From positions 41,741 through 72,268 of the forward strand of contig LIIK01000009.1 of the NCBI GenBank assembly GCA_001421095.1: 30,528 nt of DNA. The letters are read 5' to 3'. Both the position numbers and the translations under genes were made by a program. Origin of the DNA: Candidatus [Bacteroides] periocalifornicus (GTDB taxonomy: Bacteria > Bacteroidota > Bacteroidia > Bacteroidales > CAJPTX01). The notes beneath the pieces are model-generated. The model was not told the DNA's origin. It worked only from the letters and a program-made list of their open reading frames with translations, and did no database searches. Below are positions 23,851 to 30,528 of the stretch, piece by piece; the stretch's first letter is position 1; every line of letters begins with the position of its first letter.

Positions 23851-25242
23851 TTACTGTACTTTGGCTATCTGGGCCATCACGTCGGCCTCTGTGGCAATGC
23901 TGTTGCCTACCCAAGCCTCGCCGTGCATGGTGGCTATGCCTCGTCGTATGGGGGTGATGAGCGAGAGTTTGAAGATTAGGGTGTCGCCAGGCACTACCTT
24001 TTTACGGAAGCGGACGTTGTCTATCCTGGCGAAGTAGGTGAGGTAGTTTTCCGGGTCGGGCACGGTGCTAAGCACCAGCACGCCGCCTACCTGCGCCATA
24101 GCCTCTACCTGCAGCACCCCTGGCATAACCGGGGCGCCCGGGAAATGCCCCACGAAGAACGGCTCATTCATGGTGACGTTCTTCATCCCGATCACCTCAG
24201 TATCAGTGAGGTGCAGAATCCTGTCTACCAGTAGGAAAGGCGGCCTATGCGGGAGTAGCTTCTGGATGCCGACGATATCAAACACAGGGGGCGCATTCAG
24301 ATCTACCTGAGGGGGCTTGGGCGCATTGGCCTCCTGTTTTACCTGCAGGCGAAGCAGTTTGGCTAGCTCTGTATTGGCTTTATGGCCCGGGTGTTTAGCC
24401 ACTATATGTCCCCTAATGCGTTGCCCCACTAGCGCGAGGTCGCCCAGCACATCGAGCAGCTTGTGGCGCGCGGGCTCGTTCTCAAAGAGCAGCGGGCGAC
24501 TGCTCAGTATCCCGTGCGCTGAGCGGGCTACGGTCGGCTTGCCAAAGAGTACTGCCAGCCGATCTATCTCGTCTTGCTGTACATCCATCGGGGTTATCAC
24601 CAGGGCGTTGGCCAGGTCTCCTCCCTTTATCAGGTTCAGTTCGCGGAGCTTTTCCAGCTCATGTAGGAAAACGAAGGTTCGGCACGGGGCTATCTCCTCG
24701 GCGTAGTTGTCGCCCTCTCGGTATGTGGCGTATTCATGCCCAAGCACAGCGTCGCCGTAGTCGATCAGCGTGTCTACCCCATAGCATTCGTCAGGGTAGG
24801 CGGTGAGCTCTACCCCCCGCGCGGGGTCGGAGTAGACGGCTTTCTCTGACACGCAGTAGTACTCTCGCTCTGCCTCCTGCTCCTGCAGCCCGTGCTTTTG
24901 GATGAGGCCTGTATAGATGGTAGCACTCCCGTCGAGTATCGGGACTTCTGGCCCGTCGAGCTCCACGCGGGCATTGTCTATTCCCTGTGTCCAGAGGGCA
25001 GACATCAGGTGCTCGATGGTGCTGACCTTGGCCTCACCGATCCCGATAGTGGTTCCGCGTGAGGTGTCTACCACATGCTCTGCAAGGGCGGGAATCTGGG
25101 GTGTGTCTGCGAGGTCTTTACGACAGAATACTATGCCAGTACCAGCCTCTGCCGGGCAAACCCTCACAGTAACTTTCGCCCCGGTGTGCAGCCCTTGCCC
25201 ATTGAACTCGAAAGGGGTCTTTAGCGTGTTTTGCTTGCTCAT
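23851..25242 (-). CDS. lpxC: Bifunctional UDP-3-O-acyl-GlcNAc deacetylase / 3-hydroxyacyl-ACP dehydratase (LpxC-FabZ fusion)
   Basis: A 463-aa fusion characteristic of Bacteroidota. LpxC (about 1-300) is the zinc deacetylase that commits to lipid A: zinc ligands His78 (TIEHLMSAL), His260 and Asp264 (RHKLLD), catalytic region HPGHKAN with His287. FabZ (about 318-463) is the hotdog-fold dehydratase of fatty acid elongation: LLPHRPPFLLVD, catalytic His366 in GHFPGAPVMPG, and Glu380. Fusing the two ties lipid A output to fatty acid synthesis, since both draw on 3-hydroxyacyl-ACP. I chose the ATG at 25242; a GTG two codons upstream is possible. A consensus promoter lies about 56 bases upstream. 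It heads the run lpxC/fabZ-lpxA-hpt. Confidence 0.97.
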   Translation of the reverse strand: MSKQNTLKTPFEFNGQGLHTGAKVTVRVCPAEAGTGIVFCRKDLADTPQIPALAEHVVDTSRGTTIGIGEAKVSTIEHLMSALWTQGIDNARVELDGPEVPILDGSATIYTGLIQKHGLQEQEAEREYYCVSEKAVYSDPARGVELTAYPDECYGVDTLIDYGDAVLGHEYATYREGDNYAEEIAPCRTFVFLHELEKLRELNLIKGGDLANALVITPMDVQQDEIDRLAVLFGKPTVARSAHGILSSRPLLFENEPARHKLLDVLGDLALVGQRIRGHIVAKHPGHKANTELAKLLRLQVKQEANAPKPPQVDLNAPPVFDIVGIQKLLPHRPPFLLVDRILHLTDTEVIGMKNVTMNEPFFVGHFPGAPVMPGVLQVEAMAQVGGVLVLSTVPDPENYLTYFARIDNVRFRKKVVPGDTLIFKLSLITPIRRGIATMHGEAWVGNSIATEADVMAQIAKVQ

Positions 25243-25297
25243 TGCCACGTGTATTTCTGCCCGTTTGCGCGGGCGGATCTACCCATTTTTCCAAAGG

Positions 25298-25327
25298 CAA
25301 AGTTAGCATTTATTTACAACACGCCAA
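25298..25327 (-). promoter_or_regulatory. Bacteroidota-type promoter of lpxC-fabZ
   Basis: On the minus strand TTG (25327-25325), a 19-base spacer, then TAACTTTG (25305-25298). Transcription should start near 25291, about 50 bases before the ATG. It probably drives lpxC-fabZ, lpxA and hpt. Confidence 0.7.
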
Positions 25328-25554
25328 GCGGGGGAGTTCGCAATCTCCAAAAGTGGAGGGTCGATAGCCCTAGGTATATGTACCGTACCACCTAACCATA
25401 ATGTAGAGGAGACGCCGAGCGGAGGGAGGACTCTCCAGCTCTCTCCACAAGACACCAGATTATTGCAAGCGGAACTTTGGAATGCAATGCGTTTGGTTAA
25501 GGCACAATGCGGTGTTTGGGAACGAGCCGCAACATTTGGGAGTGCGATGCAATA

Positions 25555-25597
25555 CACCACGTCGCTATAAAGACTAATAGGGAGGTGGAGGTTGCGC
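25555..25597 (-). repeat. Fragment of the dispersed intergenic repeat
   Basis: CACCACGTCGCTATAAAGAC followed by a GGGAGGTGG-like stretch resembles 1508-1562 (CGTCGCTACAAAGAC, then GGGTGGC), in the same orientation. The rest of the gap 25249-25784 holds the lpxC promoter and otherwise nothing I recognise. Confidence 0.4.
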
Positions 25598-25784
25598 AGT
25601 ATTTTTGGTATCGGTGCATCGCTGTTGCTTTCGAATAATGGAGGCATAGGGCTTACTGCGCATTTTTATTCTAAATTGCATTTCCCGTAACTTTTATATC
25701 AACTGGTTGTGCATTTCGAGGAGTACTCCTCTTTGCAACATTAAAAACTCTTTGCTGCTTTTGTGGAGAGAAATCTACGGAGCG

Positions 25785-25970
25785 ATGGACTACTACGTAA
25801 GCCGCTACACCCACCTATTCCGCCACCAGGGGCAGCACTACCTGTTCGCCATTCGCACTACCGACCTCGCCTGCATCACCCCAGCCCTCTACAGGCTCTT
25901 GCAGGCAGCCAAAGAGACCAATAGCCCTATCGATGCCCCACAAGAGTTCCTAACACTAACCTTCCAATAA
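25785..25970 (+). CDS. 61-aa protein resembling the N-terminus of a radical SAM/SPASM peptide maturase
   Basis: A 61-aa reading frame with GGAG six bases before its ATG and a textbook terminator 15 bases after its stop. The sequence pattern (VSRYTHLFRHQGQHYLFAIR, then a helix with ALYRLLQAA) is that of the N-terminal region of Bacteroidota radical SAM/SPASM peptide and sulfatase maturases. In those proteins a strand reading LTLT-x precedes the CxxxCxxC cluster motif. Here the frame ends at FLTLTFQ and stops, so the whole catalytic core is absent. It is either a truncated remnant that happens to abut a terminator or a small stand-alone recognition-type protein. An upstream extension to 25707 adds no recognisable part. 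No precursor peptide was found. The family assignment is by pattern only. Confidence 0.5.
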   Translation: MDYYVSRYTHLFRHQGQHYLFAIRTTDLACITPALYRLLQAAKETNSPIDAPQEFLTLTFQ

Positions 25971-25985
25971 GATTTTGTGATTCAG

Positions 25986-26034
25986 CATTGCTCCAGTTAG
26001 CGGAGAATATCCGCTGCTGGAGCAATGTTTTTTT
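25986..26034 (+). terminator. Strong Rho-independent terminator
   Basis: CATTGCTCCAG (25986-25996) pairs with CTGGAGCAATG (26017-26027), and AGCGGA (25999-26004) pairs with TCCGCT (26010-26015) across a small internal loop. Seven T's follow (26028-26034). It ends the 61-aa gene and lies only 21 bases before the next ATG, so the receptor-like gene must have little or no promoter of its own, or one overlapping the stem. Confidence 0.9.
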
Positions 26035-26055
26035 CTGACAATCTCGTATAAATTA

Positions 26056-27069
26056 ATGCGTACTATGTTTAGATGTACAATAAGATGCAGGCTAAGGGTT
26101 ATCCTCTCTGCCACATGCCTCTGCCTCGTATCTACTGTAACCTTTGCCCAGTCTCCCCTCTCAGGCATCGTTTGCAACCAGGACGGCGAACCCCTAGCCA
26201 ACGCCTCAGTAGTCTGCCTGAAGAGCGCAAGCGACAGCGCAATAGTAGCCCAGGCCGCCACAGACGTAAACGGGCACATCACGCTACAAAAGCCAGCTGG
26301 CATGCTCCCGGTAAGGATATCGATGCTAGGCTATAGTCCAAGGCTCATTATGGCCAGCGAGGGCGATGTCGATACAGTGTACCTTGCGGCAATCAACACC
26401 CAAATTGGCGAGGCTCGTGTGGGGCAAAGCAATGTGACGCTTCGCTCTGGCGGAGCAACCTACTACCCCAGCCCGGATATGAAAAAGCGAGCCTTCACGA
26501 GCTTCGATGTACTCGACAAGCTCGACATCGAGCAACTCGTAGTCAATCGCCACAATGAGAGCATAAAAACTATTGCAGATAAACAGGTACAGCTCCTTCG
26601 CAATGGAGAACCCATAGAGGCGGAAGAGCTGTCCAAGCTCCCCTCTAGCCGCGTAATACGTGTAGAATACTCCGACGTACCCTCTATCCTCTACCCAGAC
26701 GCCGCCGCAGTAGTAAATGTGATCGTCAAGCCGCCCGAATCGGGCGGCAGCCTCTGGGTGCGGCTGAACCAGCGGGTGACCTCCCTGCAAAACCACACAC
26801 GGGGCGGCGTAGATCTCTACTTCCCCCACCAGAGCCTAGAATTCTACGTGTCATCCTCTTACGAAAATACGCAGCACTGGCTAATACGTGAAGAATCTGA
26901 GTACCGATTCCCTGGGCAAACCATACGACGCCAGGAAAGCCCTACAAGTCCCCGCCTTCACCAGTGGAGTCCTACCGCAACCATCAAATACCGATGGTAC
27001 AATGAGGAAAGCCTCCTCTCATTGTACCAGCGATACCAGAGCTCAGCGTGGCGATCCCAAGCCAGGTAG
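26056..27069 (+). CDS. Truncated TonB-dependent-receptor-like outer-membrane protein (N-terminal half)
   Basis: A 337-aa frame. A signal peptide (about 1-32, ending TFAQ) is followed by a CarboxypepD_reg-like domain (about 34-110: LSGIVCNQDGEPLANASV). A plug-like domain then follows, with FDVLDKLDIEQLVV, QVQLLRNGEPIEAEELSKLP and SILYPDAAAVVNVIVK. This order is that of Bacteroidota outer-membrane receptors of the OMP_b-brl_3 type, which run to 750-800 aa; the beta-barrel is mostly missing. Coding homology with the paralogue on the opposite strand stops at the palindrome 26995-27029, after which the last residues (SSAWRSQAR) are antisense to that paralogue. The product cannot form a full barrel and is probably non-functional. 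No promoter match was found. Confidence 0.7.
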   Translation: MRTMFRCTIRCRLRVILSATCLCLVSTVTFAQSPLSGIVCNQDGEPLANASVVCLKSASDSAIVAQAATDVNGHITLQKPAGMLPVRISMLGYSPRLIMASEGDVDTVYLAAINTQIGEARVGQSNVTLRSGGATYYPSPDMKKRAFTSFDVLDKLDIEQLVVNRHNESIKTIADKQVQLLRNGEPIEAEELSKLPSSRVIRVEYSDVPSILYPDAAAVVNVIVKPPESGGSLWVRLNQRVTSLQNHTRGGVDLYFPHQSLEFYVSSSYENTQHWLIREESEYRFPGQTIRRQESPTSPRLHQWSPTATIKYRWYNEESLLSLYQRYQSSAWRSQAR

Positions 27070-27960
27070 CGGGCGGGTATCGGCTCCACCTTTCGGGTAA
27101 CAGTCCCCGTGGGGAATCGGTATTCAGCCTCGCCGAACTCTATCTGCCCGGGGTAGTTCGAGTACTGGGAGAAGCCCCCTATCTGTAGCATCTGATGGGG
27201 GAAGTAGAGCGTAACCCCGCTCCGTATCCAGTTCCGCTTGACCATGAGGGGTTGGGTGGTTTCTCCGTGGAAGTCGCCACCCGTCTCTGGGCGTTTCACC
27301 ACCACATTCAGCACCCCAGCAGCATCGGGGTAGAGCGCCGAGGGGGCATCGGAGTACTCCACACGCTGTATCTGCTTGGGCGGTAGCTTGGACAGCTCTT
27401 TTGTGGACACTGGCTCCCCGTTCAGCAGAACCTGCACTGTGCCACCAGTCAGGGTACTGATGCTCTCATCCTGCCTATTGAACACCAGCTGCTCCATCCC
27501 GAGTTTGGAGAGCACGTCAAAACCCGAGAAGGCCCGCCGCTTCGCAGCATGGCTCGGGTAGTAGGTACCACCGCTGGCAGAGAGGATCTGGTTGCTCTGC
27601 CCCACCCGCACCTCGTCTATGGCCAAATCGCGCGCTTTGAGGGTTATGGTATCCAGATTGCCCTCGTCGACCATTAGTATATCCTCGCTTGATACCCCAG
27701 TAGCGACACGCGTATTGGCAGCATCCCCGCTGGCTTTTGCAGCGCGAAGCGCCCATTATCGCCCGTGGCCACCTGGGCAATCACTGTGCTATCGCTAGTA
27801 CTCTTCAGGCAGGCAATCGTGGCATTGCCTAGGGGTTTGCCCTCCTGGCTACGCACCAAGCCCCGAATGACAACCTGGCCGAGATGGTGAAAATGGGAAA
27901 AAAGAACAGGCCGACTAATGCAATAGAAAGGCGCAGTACTGTGTGTAGTGGTCGTATCAT
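26958..27960 (-). pseudogene. Frameshifted, truncated paralogue of the 26056 receptor-like gene
   Basis: Read from the ATG at 27960 this encodes a signal peptide (MIRPLHTVLRLSIALVG...), then a CarboxypepD_reg-like domain and plug homologous to the plus-strand gene (for example DALYPDAAGVLNVVVK-like and ELSKLP). Two frameshifts break it. Near 27873 one C seems lost, since adding it gives ..ISAQVVIRGLVRSQEG. Near 27685 an extra TA in ATATA shifts the frame, since removing it gives RILMVDEG. The reading frames are about 27674-27859 and 26958-27674. The barrel is missing here too: the frame stops at 26958, just past the shared palindrome, inside the antisense of its paralogue. A consensus promoter remains upstream (28024-28054). 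Confidence 0.75.
26995..27029. repeat. Palindrome at the junction of the two receptor-like genes
   Basis: TGGTACAATGAG (26995-27006) and CTCATTGTACCA (27018-27029) are exact reverse complements around 11 bases. Read in either direction the palindrome encodes WYNE..(L)SLY, the same motif of both paralogues, so the two genes meet head-on at one homologous codon position. Confidence 0.85.
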
Positions 27961-28023
27961 AGGTAGTTTAAGATTATGTTTTGCCGATTTGCCCCTACCT
28001 CAAAGTGGGCTTTACTGCAGTTG

Positions 28024-28054
28024 CAAAGTTAAAAAAATGTTCGGCTACCCCAAA
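28024..28054 (-). promoter_or_regulatory. Bacteroidota-type promoter of the frameshifted receptor-like gene
   Basis: On the minus strand TTTG (28054-28051), a 19-base spacer, then TAACTTTG (28031-28024). Transcription should start near 28018, about 58 bases before the ATG at 27960. The signal is intact although the gene is broken. Confidence 0.65.
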
Positions 28055-28102
28055 ATTCAATACGAGGGATACAGGGAAAACGCATCGAATTCTATAGAGG
28101 AC

Positions 28103-28130
28103 GGGCGGGGAAATCTTCGCGCTGCGAAGA
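28103..28130 (+). repeat. GC-rich hairpin element, degenerate copy 3
   Basis: GGGCGGGGAAATCTTCGCG (28103-28121) matches the left half of 1589-1628 exactly. The inner stem survives (TCTTCGC with GCGAAGA, 28124-28130), but the right outer arm is replaced by TGATATGCAC before CCCCTACAG resumes. Confidence 0.6.
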
Positions 28131-28216
28131 TGATATGCACCCCTACAGTCGGCATTGGCGAGGATGCCATTGCGATCCAAATGTCGTCCCATCGCCGCCG
28201 CCATGCGCATACCGTG

Positions 28217-28464
28217 CACCCCGCATGCCACCCACCTATGGGGACCTATAATCTTTATCACGACGCGGCGCGCCGCGTCGCGTCGCTACGTTCTTCGAGA
28301 AATGGAATTGCTTGATTGAAACCTCTCTACCCGTAAGATAGACCTCCTATAATCGATTGACCTCCTACGGGCCTTTCGCCGCGGTCTCCCTTTTGGAATA
28401 CGGTGGTTTAAAACCTATTCTCCCGTTCCTCGAAGGGCGTAGCGGAGCGGCGTGCCGCGTCGTG
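28217..28464 (+). repeat. Dispersed intergenic repeat, fullest copy (blocks R0-R2-R1)
   Basis: R0 (28217-28275) matches 4006-4066, R2 (28259-28392) matches 4196-4322, and R1 (28393-28464) matches 3934-4005 and 4323-4394. The GC palindrome occurs at 28263-28280 (GACGCGGC-GC-GCCGCGTC) and near 28446-28462. The copy is more diverged than the two near 4 kb. No convincing reading frame. Confidence 0.7.
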
Positions 28465-28568
28465 ATCCGCCTTCACGCCGTTAATCGGCAATCCCAGATT
28501 TCTCCATTTCTGAAAATCTACCTACCTTAGCGCGGTAATTTCAATATTAGTTCGTTTCGTAATATACT

Positions 28569-29150
28569 ATGGGAAAACGTCTTACTCTTTTCGTAACCGT
28601 TCTGTTCGCTATACTCGCTTGGCAGAGTGCCCTGTCGCAGGGTTTACCCAAGACGTTCCGGCTTACCATAGCCCCCACCACCAATGGCAAGGTGCTGGTA
28701 ACCGATGCGCACACCGCTTACACCAGCGGGGCGATGCTGCCGGCAGATTCGGTGGTCACCATCATAGCCAACCCTGCGGAGGGCTATGAGCTCAAGCTGA
28801 TGACGCTGAATGGCGATACCATCAGCAGCGGGGCTCGGCATACCGTAAAGCAGGATGTGTCCATAGAGGCCACTTTCCAGGTTAGCCCTGTGAGCGCGGT
28901 GGGGAGCGCAGTGCTGCAGGAGGTTGAGATTCCCAATCCGTTCTCCGAGTCCCTTACGGTGCATTGCGCTTCGCGGGTGTATAGGGCTACGCTCCTCACC
29001 CCATTTGGCCAGGTGATCGCTACGATTGAACCCCGTGGAGGCGACGAGCGTTTGGAGTTCGCCACCGATTCGTTGCCCTCTGGGCTCTACATCCTTCGCC
29101 TTACCGATGGACACGGGCGCTACCGTGCGTTCAAGGTGGTGAAGGAGTAG
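28569..29150 (+). CDS. Small secreted protein with type IX secretion C-terminal sorting domain
   Basis: A 193-aa exported protein. A signal peptide (1-23, ending ALSQ) is followed by a short InlB B-repeat-like module (about 28-103: TIAPTTNGKVLV, VTIIANPAEGYELK, and VKQDVSIEATF). A type A sorting domain (about 118-193) starts at EIPNPFSESLTV and ends LPSGLYILRLTDGHGRYRAF. Such domains send proteins through the type IX (Por) secretion system to the cell surface or outside. The cargo part is so small that a surface-attached adhesin or spacer role seems more likely than an enzyme, but this is inference. The ATG at 28569 gives the signal peptide. A weak -7-like TACCTTAG lies at 28523. The next gene has its own promoter. 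Confidence 0.8.
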   Translation: MGKRLTLFVTVLFAILAWQSALSQGLPKTFRLTIAPTTNGKVLVTDAHTAYTSGAMLPADSVVTIIANPAEGYELKLMTLNGDTISSGARHTVKQDVSIEATFQVSPVSAVGSAVLQEVEIPNPFSESLTVHCASRVYRATLLTPFGQVIATIEPRGGDERLEFATDSLPSGLYILRLTDGHGRYRAFKVVKE

Positions 29151-29205
29151 GTAGGGGTGGAGGCGCTAGGCTCGTTGTGAGGTACCTTTGCCACGCGGTG
29201 GGCTT

Positions 29206-29236
29206 TTGGGCATCGGTCCTGTTTTCGCTACCTTTG
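29206..29236 (+). promoter_or_regulatory. Bacteroidota-type promoter of mlaE, almost touching the start codon
   Basis: TTG (29206-29208), a 20-base spacer, then TACCTTTG (29229-29236). The mlaE ATG begins at 29241, so the transcript would begin at or near the start codon. A second TACCTTTG lies at 29183-29190 without a matching -33 element. Confidence 0.65.
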
Positions 29237-29240
29237 CGGC

Positions 29241-29996
29241 ATGAAATACGGTATCCTCACCCCCTTAGTTACGCTAGGGCGCTATATCCAGTTTCTGGGT
29301 AGCGTTTTCCGTTCGCCGGGCCGGGCAAGGATCTTTCTATCGCGCACCATAGCCGAGGTGTGGGACATGGCGCTTCGCTCCTCTTGGATAGTGGCGGTGG
29401 TGTCTATATTCGTGGGGGCGGTTATCACGGTGGAGATGGCCTTCAACCTCCAGCACCCCATGCTCCCCACGCCGCTCATTGGCTATGCCACCCGCGATAT
29501 TATCCTACTGGAGTTCAGCTCCACCATGATCGCGCTCGTGCTGGCGGGCAAGGTGGGGGGGAGCATTGCGTCTGAGCTGGGTACTATGCGTATCACCGAG
29601 CAGATCGACGCGCTCGATGTGATGGGGATCAACTCGGCGGCGTTCATCGTACTGCCCAAGCTGCTGGCGGGCATCCTCTTTTTCCCGTTGCTCACCATCT
29701 TGAGCTTCATAGTGGGCGTGGTGGGGGGCGGCGTGGCGGGCTCGGTGAGCGGGCTGATTTCGGCGCAGGATTTCATGGAGGGCATCCAGATAGCCTTCAA
29801 CCCCTTTTTCGTGCGTTTCACCCTCATCAAGATGGCCTGCTTCGGCTTCGTCATCGTCAGCATCTCATCGTTCTGGGGCTACTACGTGCGGGGGGGATCG
29901 CTGGAGGTGGGGCGGGCTTCTACCCGCGGGGTGGTGGATAGCAGCATCGCGCTGCTGCTGCTCAATCTGGTCCTTACGCTGCTGTTCATGCTGTAG
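29241..29996 (+). CDS. mlaE: MlaE-family ABC lipid transporter permease
   Basis: A 251-aa inner-membrane permease. An amphipathic N-terminal segment (about 1-45) is followed by five to six hydrophobic helices. The MlaE signature is clear: GKVGGSIASELGTMRITEQI then DALDVMGIN (about 108-137), where the family's conserved E/Q-rich coupling loop meets the ATPase. In characterised systems MlaE, MlaF and an MCE protein move phospholipids between the inner and outer membranes and keep the outer leaflet asymmetric. Length is typical (about 245-260). The ATG at 29241 follows a promoter by only four bases, so the transcript may be leaderless; a start further inside would cut the N-terminal helix. The ATPase gene follows 71 bases later. 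Confidence 0.93.
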   Translation: MKYGILTPLVTLGRYIQFLGSVFRSPGRARIFLSRTIAEVWDMALRSSWIVAVVSIFVGAVITVEMAFNLQHPMLPTPLIGYATRDIILLEFSSTMIALVLAGKVGGSIASELGTMRITEQIDALDVMGINSAAFIVLPKLLAGILFFPLLTILSFIVGVVGGGVAGSVSGLISAQDFMEGIQIAFNPFFVRFTLIKMACFGFVIVSISSFWGYYVRGGSLEVGRASTRGVVDSSIALLLLNLVLTLLFML

Positions 29997-30067
29997 TTTA
30001 GTGGAAAAGCATCGGAACGGTTGCCATGCGGCCGGTGTAGATCCCATACGTTTTTCTGAACGACCGA

Positions 30068-30528
30068 ATGATCCAGGCTCAGAACGTCTGTAAAGAATTT
30101 GATGGCACGGGGGTGCTTCGCGGGGTAACCATCACCTACCTCCCTGGGCAGGCTAACCTGATAATAGGCAAGAGCGGCTCTGGCAAGACCGTGATGCTCA
30201 AGATACTCGCGGGGTTGCTGCGGCCCGATTCGGGGACGTTGCTCTTTGAGGGGCAAGACATCAGCACGCTTACCCATCGGGAGCACCTCGCCATACAGCG
30301 GCAGACGGGCATGCTCTTCCAGGGGGGGGCGCTCTTCGATAGCATGACGGTGGAGCAGAATGTGATGTTCCCGCTGCAGCTCCACACCCACCAGCGTGAT
30401 CGTGTGGCTAGGCTGCGGGCGGCGGAGTGCCTGGAACGGGTGGATCTTCCCAAGGCAGGGCATCTCTACCCCTCAGACCTGAGCGGGGGGATGCGCAAGC
30501 GGGTGGCCATAGCCCGCGCCATAGCGCT
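30068..30528 (+). CDS. MlaF-like ABC transporter ATP-binding protein (cut by window end)
   Basis: The first 153 codons of an ABC ATPase; the reading frame is open to the last base. Walker A is GKSGSGKT (about 37-44), the Q-loop is in GMLFQGGALFDSMTVEQNV, and the signature is LSGGMRKRVAIARA. The sequence FQGGALFDS with LSGGMRKR is typical of the Mla (Ttg2A) subfamily. It pairs with the permease 71 bases upstream to power lipid transport. The start ATG at 30068 gives the usual short N-terminus. An MCE substrate-binding gene is expected just beyond the window. Confidence 0.92.
   Translation, partial: MIQAQNVCKEFDGTGVLRGVTITYLPGQANLIIGKSGSGKTVMLKILAGLLRPDSGTLLFEGQDISTLTHREHLAIQRQTGMLFQGGALFDSMTVEQNVMFPLQLHTHQRDRVARLRAAECLERVDLPKAGHLYPSDLSGGMRKRVAIARAIA

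Noticed and set aside
27884..28315. 143-aa plus-strand frame
   Set aside because: Runs across the antisense of the frameshifted receptor gene, its promoter and the dispersed repeats; composition is not protein-like.

Overview
The window reads as chromosomal DNA of a member of the Bacteroidota, most likely Bacteroidales. Four independent signs support this. LpxC is fused to FabZ in one polypeptide. One small secreted protein ends in a type IX secretion sorting domain. A protein pairs the HU-like CCDC81 domain with a SPOR domain. At least six intergenic regions carry the Bacteroidota promoter pattern (TTG, about 19-20 bases, then TAnnTTTG) instead of a sigma-70 pattern. Genus and species cannot be told from the sequence.

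Layout. 1-8600: a membrane-anchored coiled-coil protein (minus strand), the tRNA 2-selenouridine synthase mnmH and a SUMF1/FGE-fold lipoprotein (plus strand, closed by a good terminator), then a very large exported HExxH metallopeptidase/propeller/barrel-like protein and a DUF6266-like protein (both minus). 8600-9660: gene-free, with a long imperfect inverted repeat and a GC-rich hairpin, ending at the mnmG promoter. 9664-14803: mnmG and uvrC on the plus strand, separated by 1.3 kb of gene-free, purine-rich DNA that holds three tandem copies of a unit of about 122 bp. 14975-25242: a run of minus-strand housekeeping genes: ruvB, a SPOR protein, a histidine phosphatase, a UPF0316 membrane protein, a CapA-like protein, a PAP2 phosphatase, obg, adk, hpt, lpxA and lpxC-fabZ. 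The lipid A genes lead this run behind a consensus promoter. 25250-28560: a degenerate accessory stretch. It contains a 61-aa stand-alone piece resembling the N-terminus of a radical SAM peptide maturase, a textbook terminator, two half-length TonB-receptor-like paralogues that converge on a palindrome (one frameshifted), and dispersed repeats. 28569-30528: a type IX secretion cargo and the start of an MlaE/MlaF-type lipid transport operon, whose ATPase is cut by the window end.

How the genes work together. Cell envelope biogenesis dominates: lipid A synthesis (lpxC-fabZ, lpxA), lipid transport (mlaE/F), PAP2 phosphatase, CapA-like, SPOR, and exported or outer-membrane proteins. A second theme is the tRNA wobble uridine (mnmG, mnmH), and a third is DNA repair (uvrC, ruvB). 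Several intergenic gaps are unusually long and share a family of diverged repeats built around the palindrome GACGCGGC-nn-GCCGCGTC, plus a second hairpin element.

The most unusual structures are the convergent half-receptors, the truncated radical-SAM-like piece beside them, and the 122-bp tandem array between mnmG and uvrC. No CRISPR array, tRNA, rRNA, transposase or phage gene was recognised.
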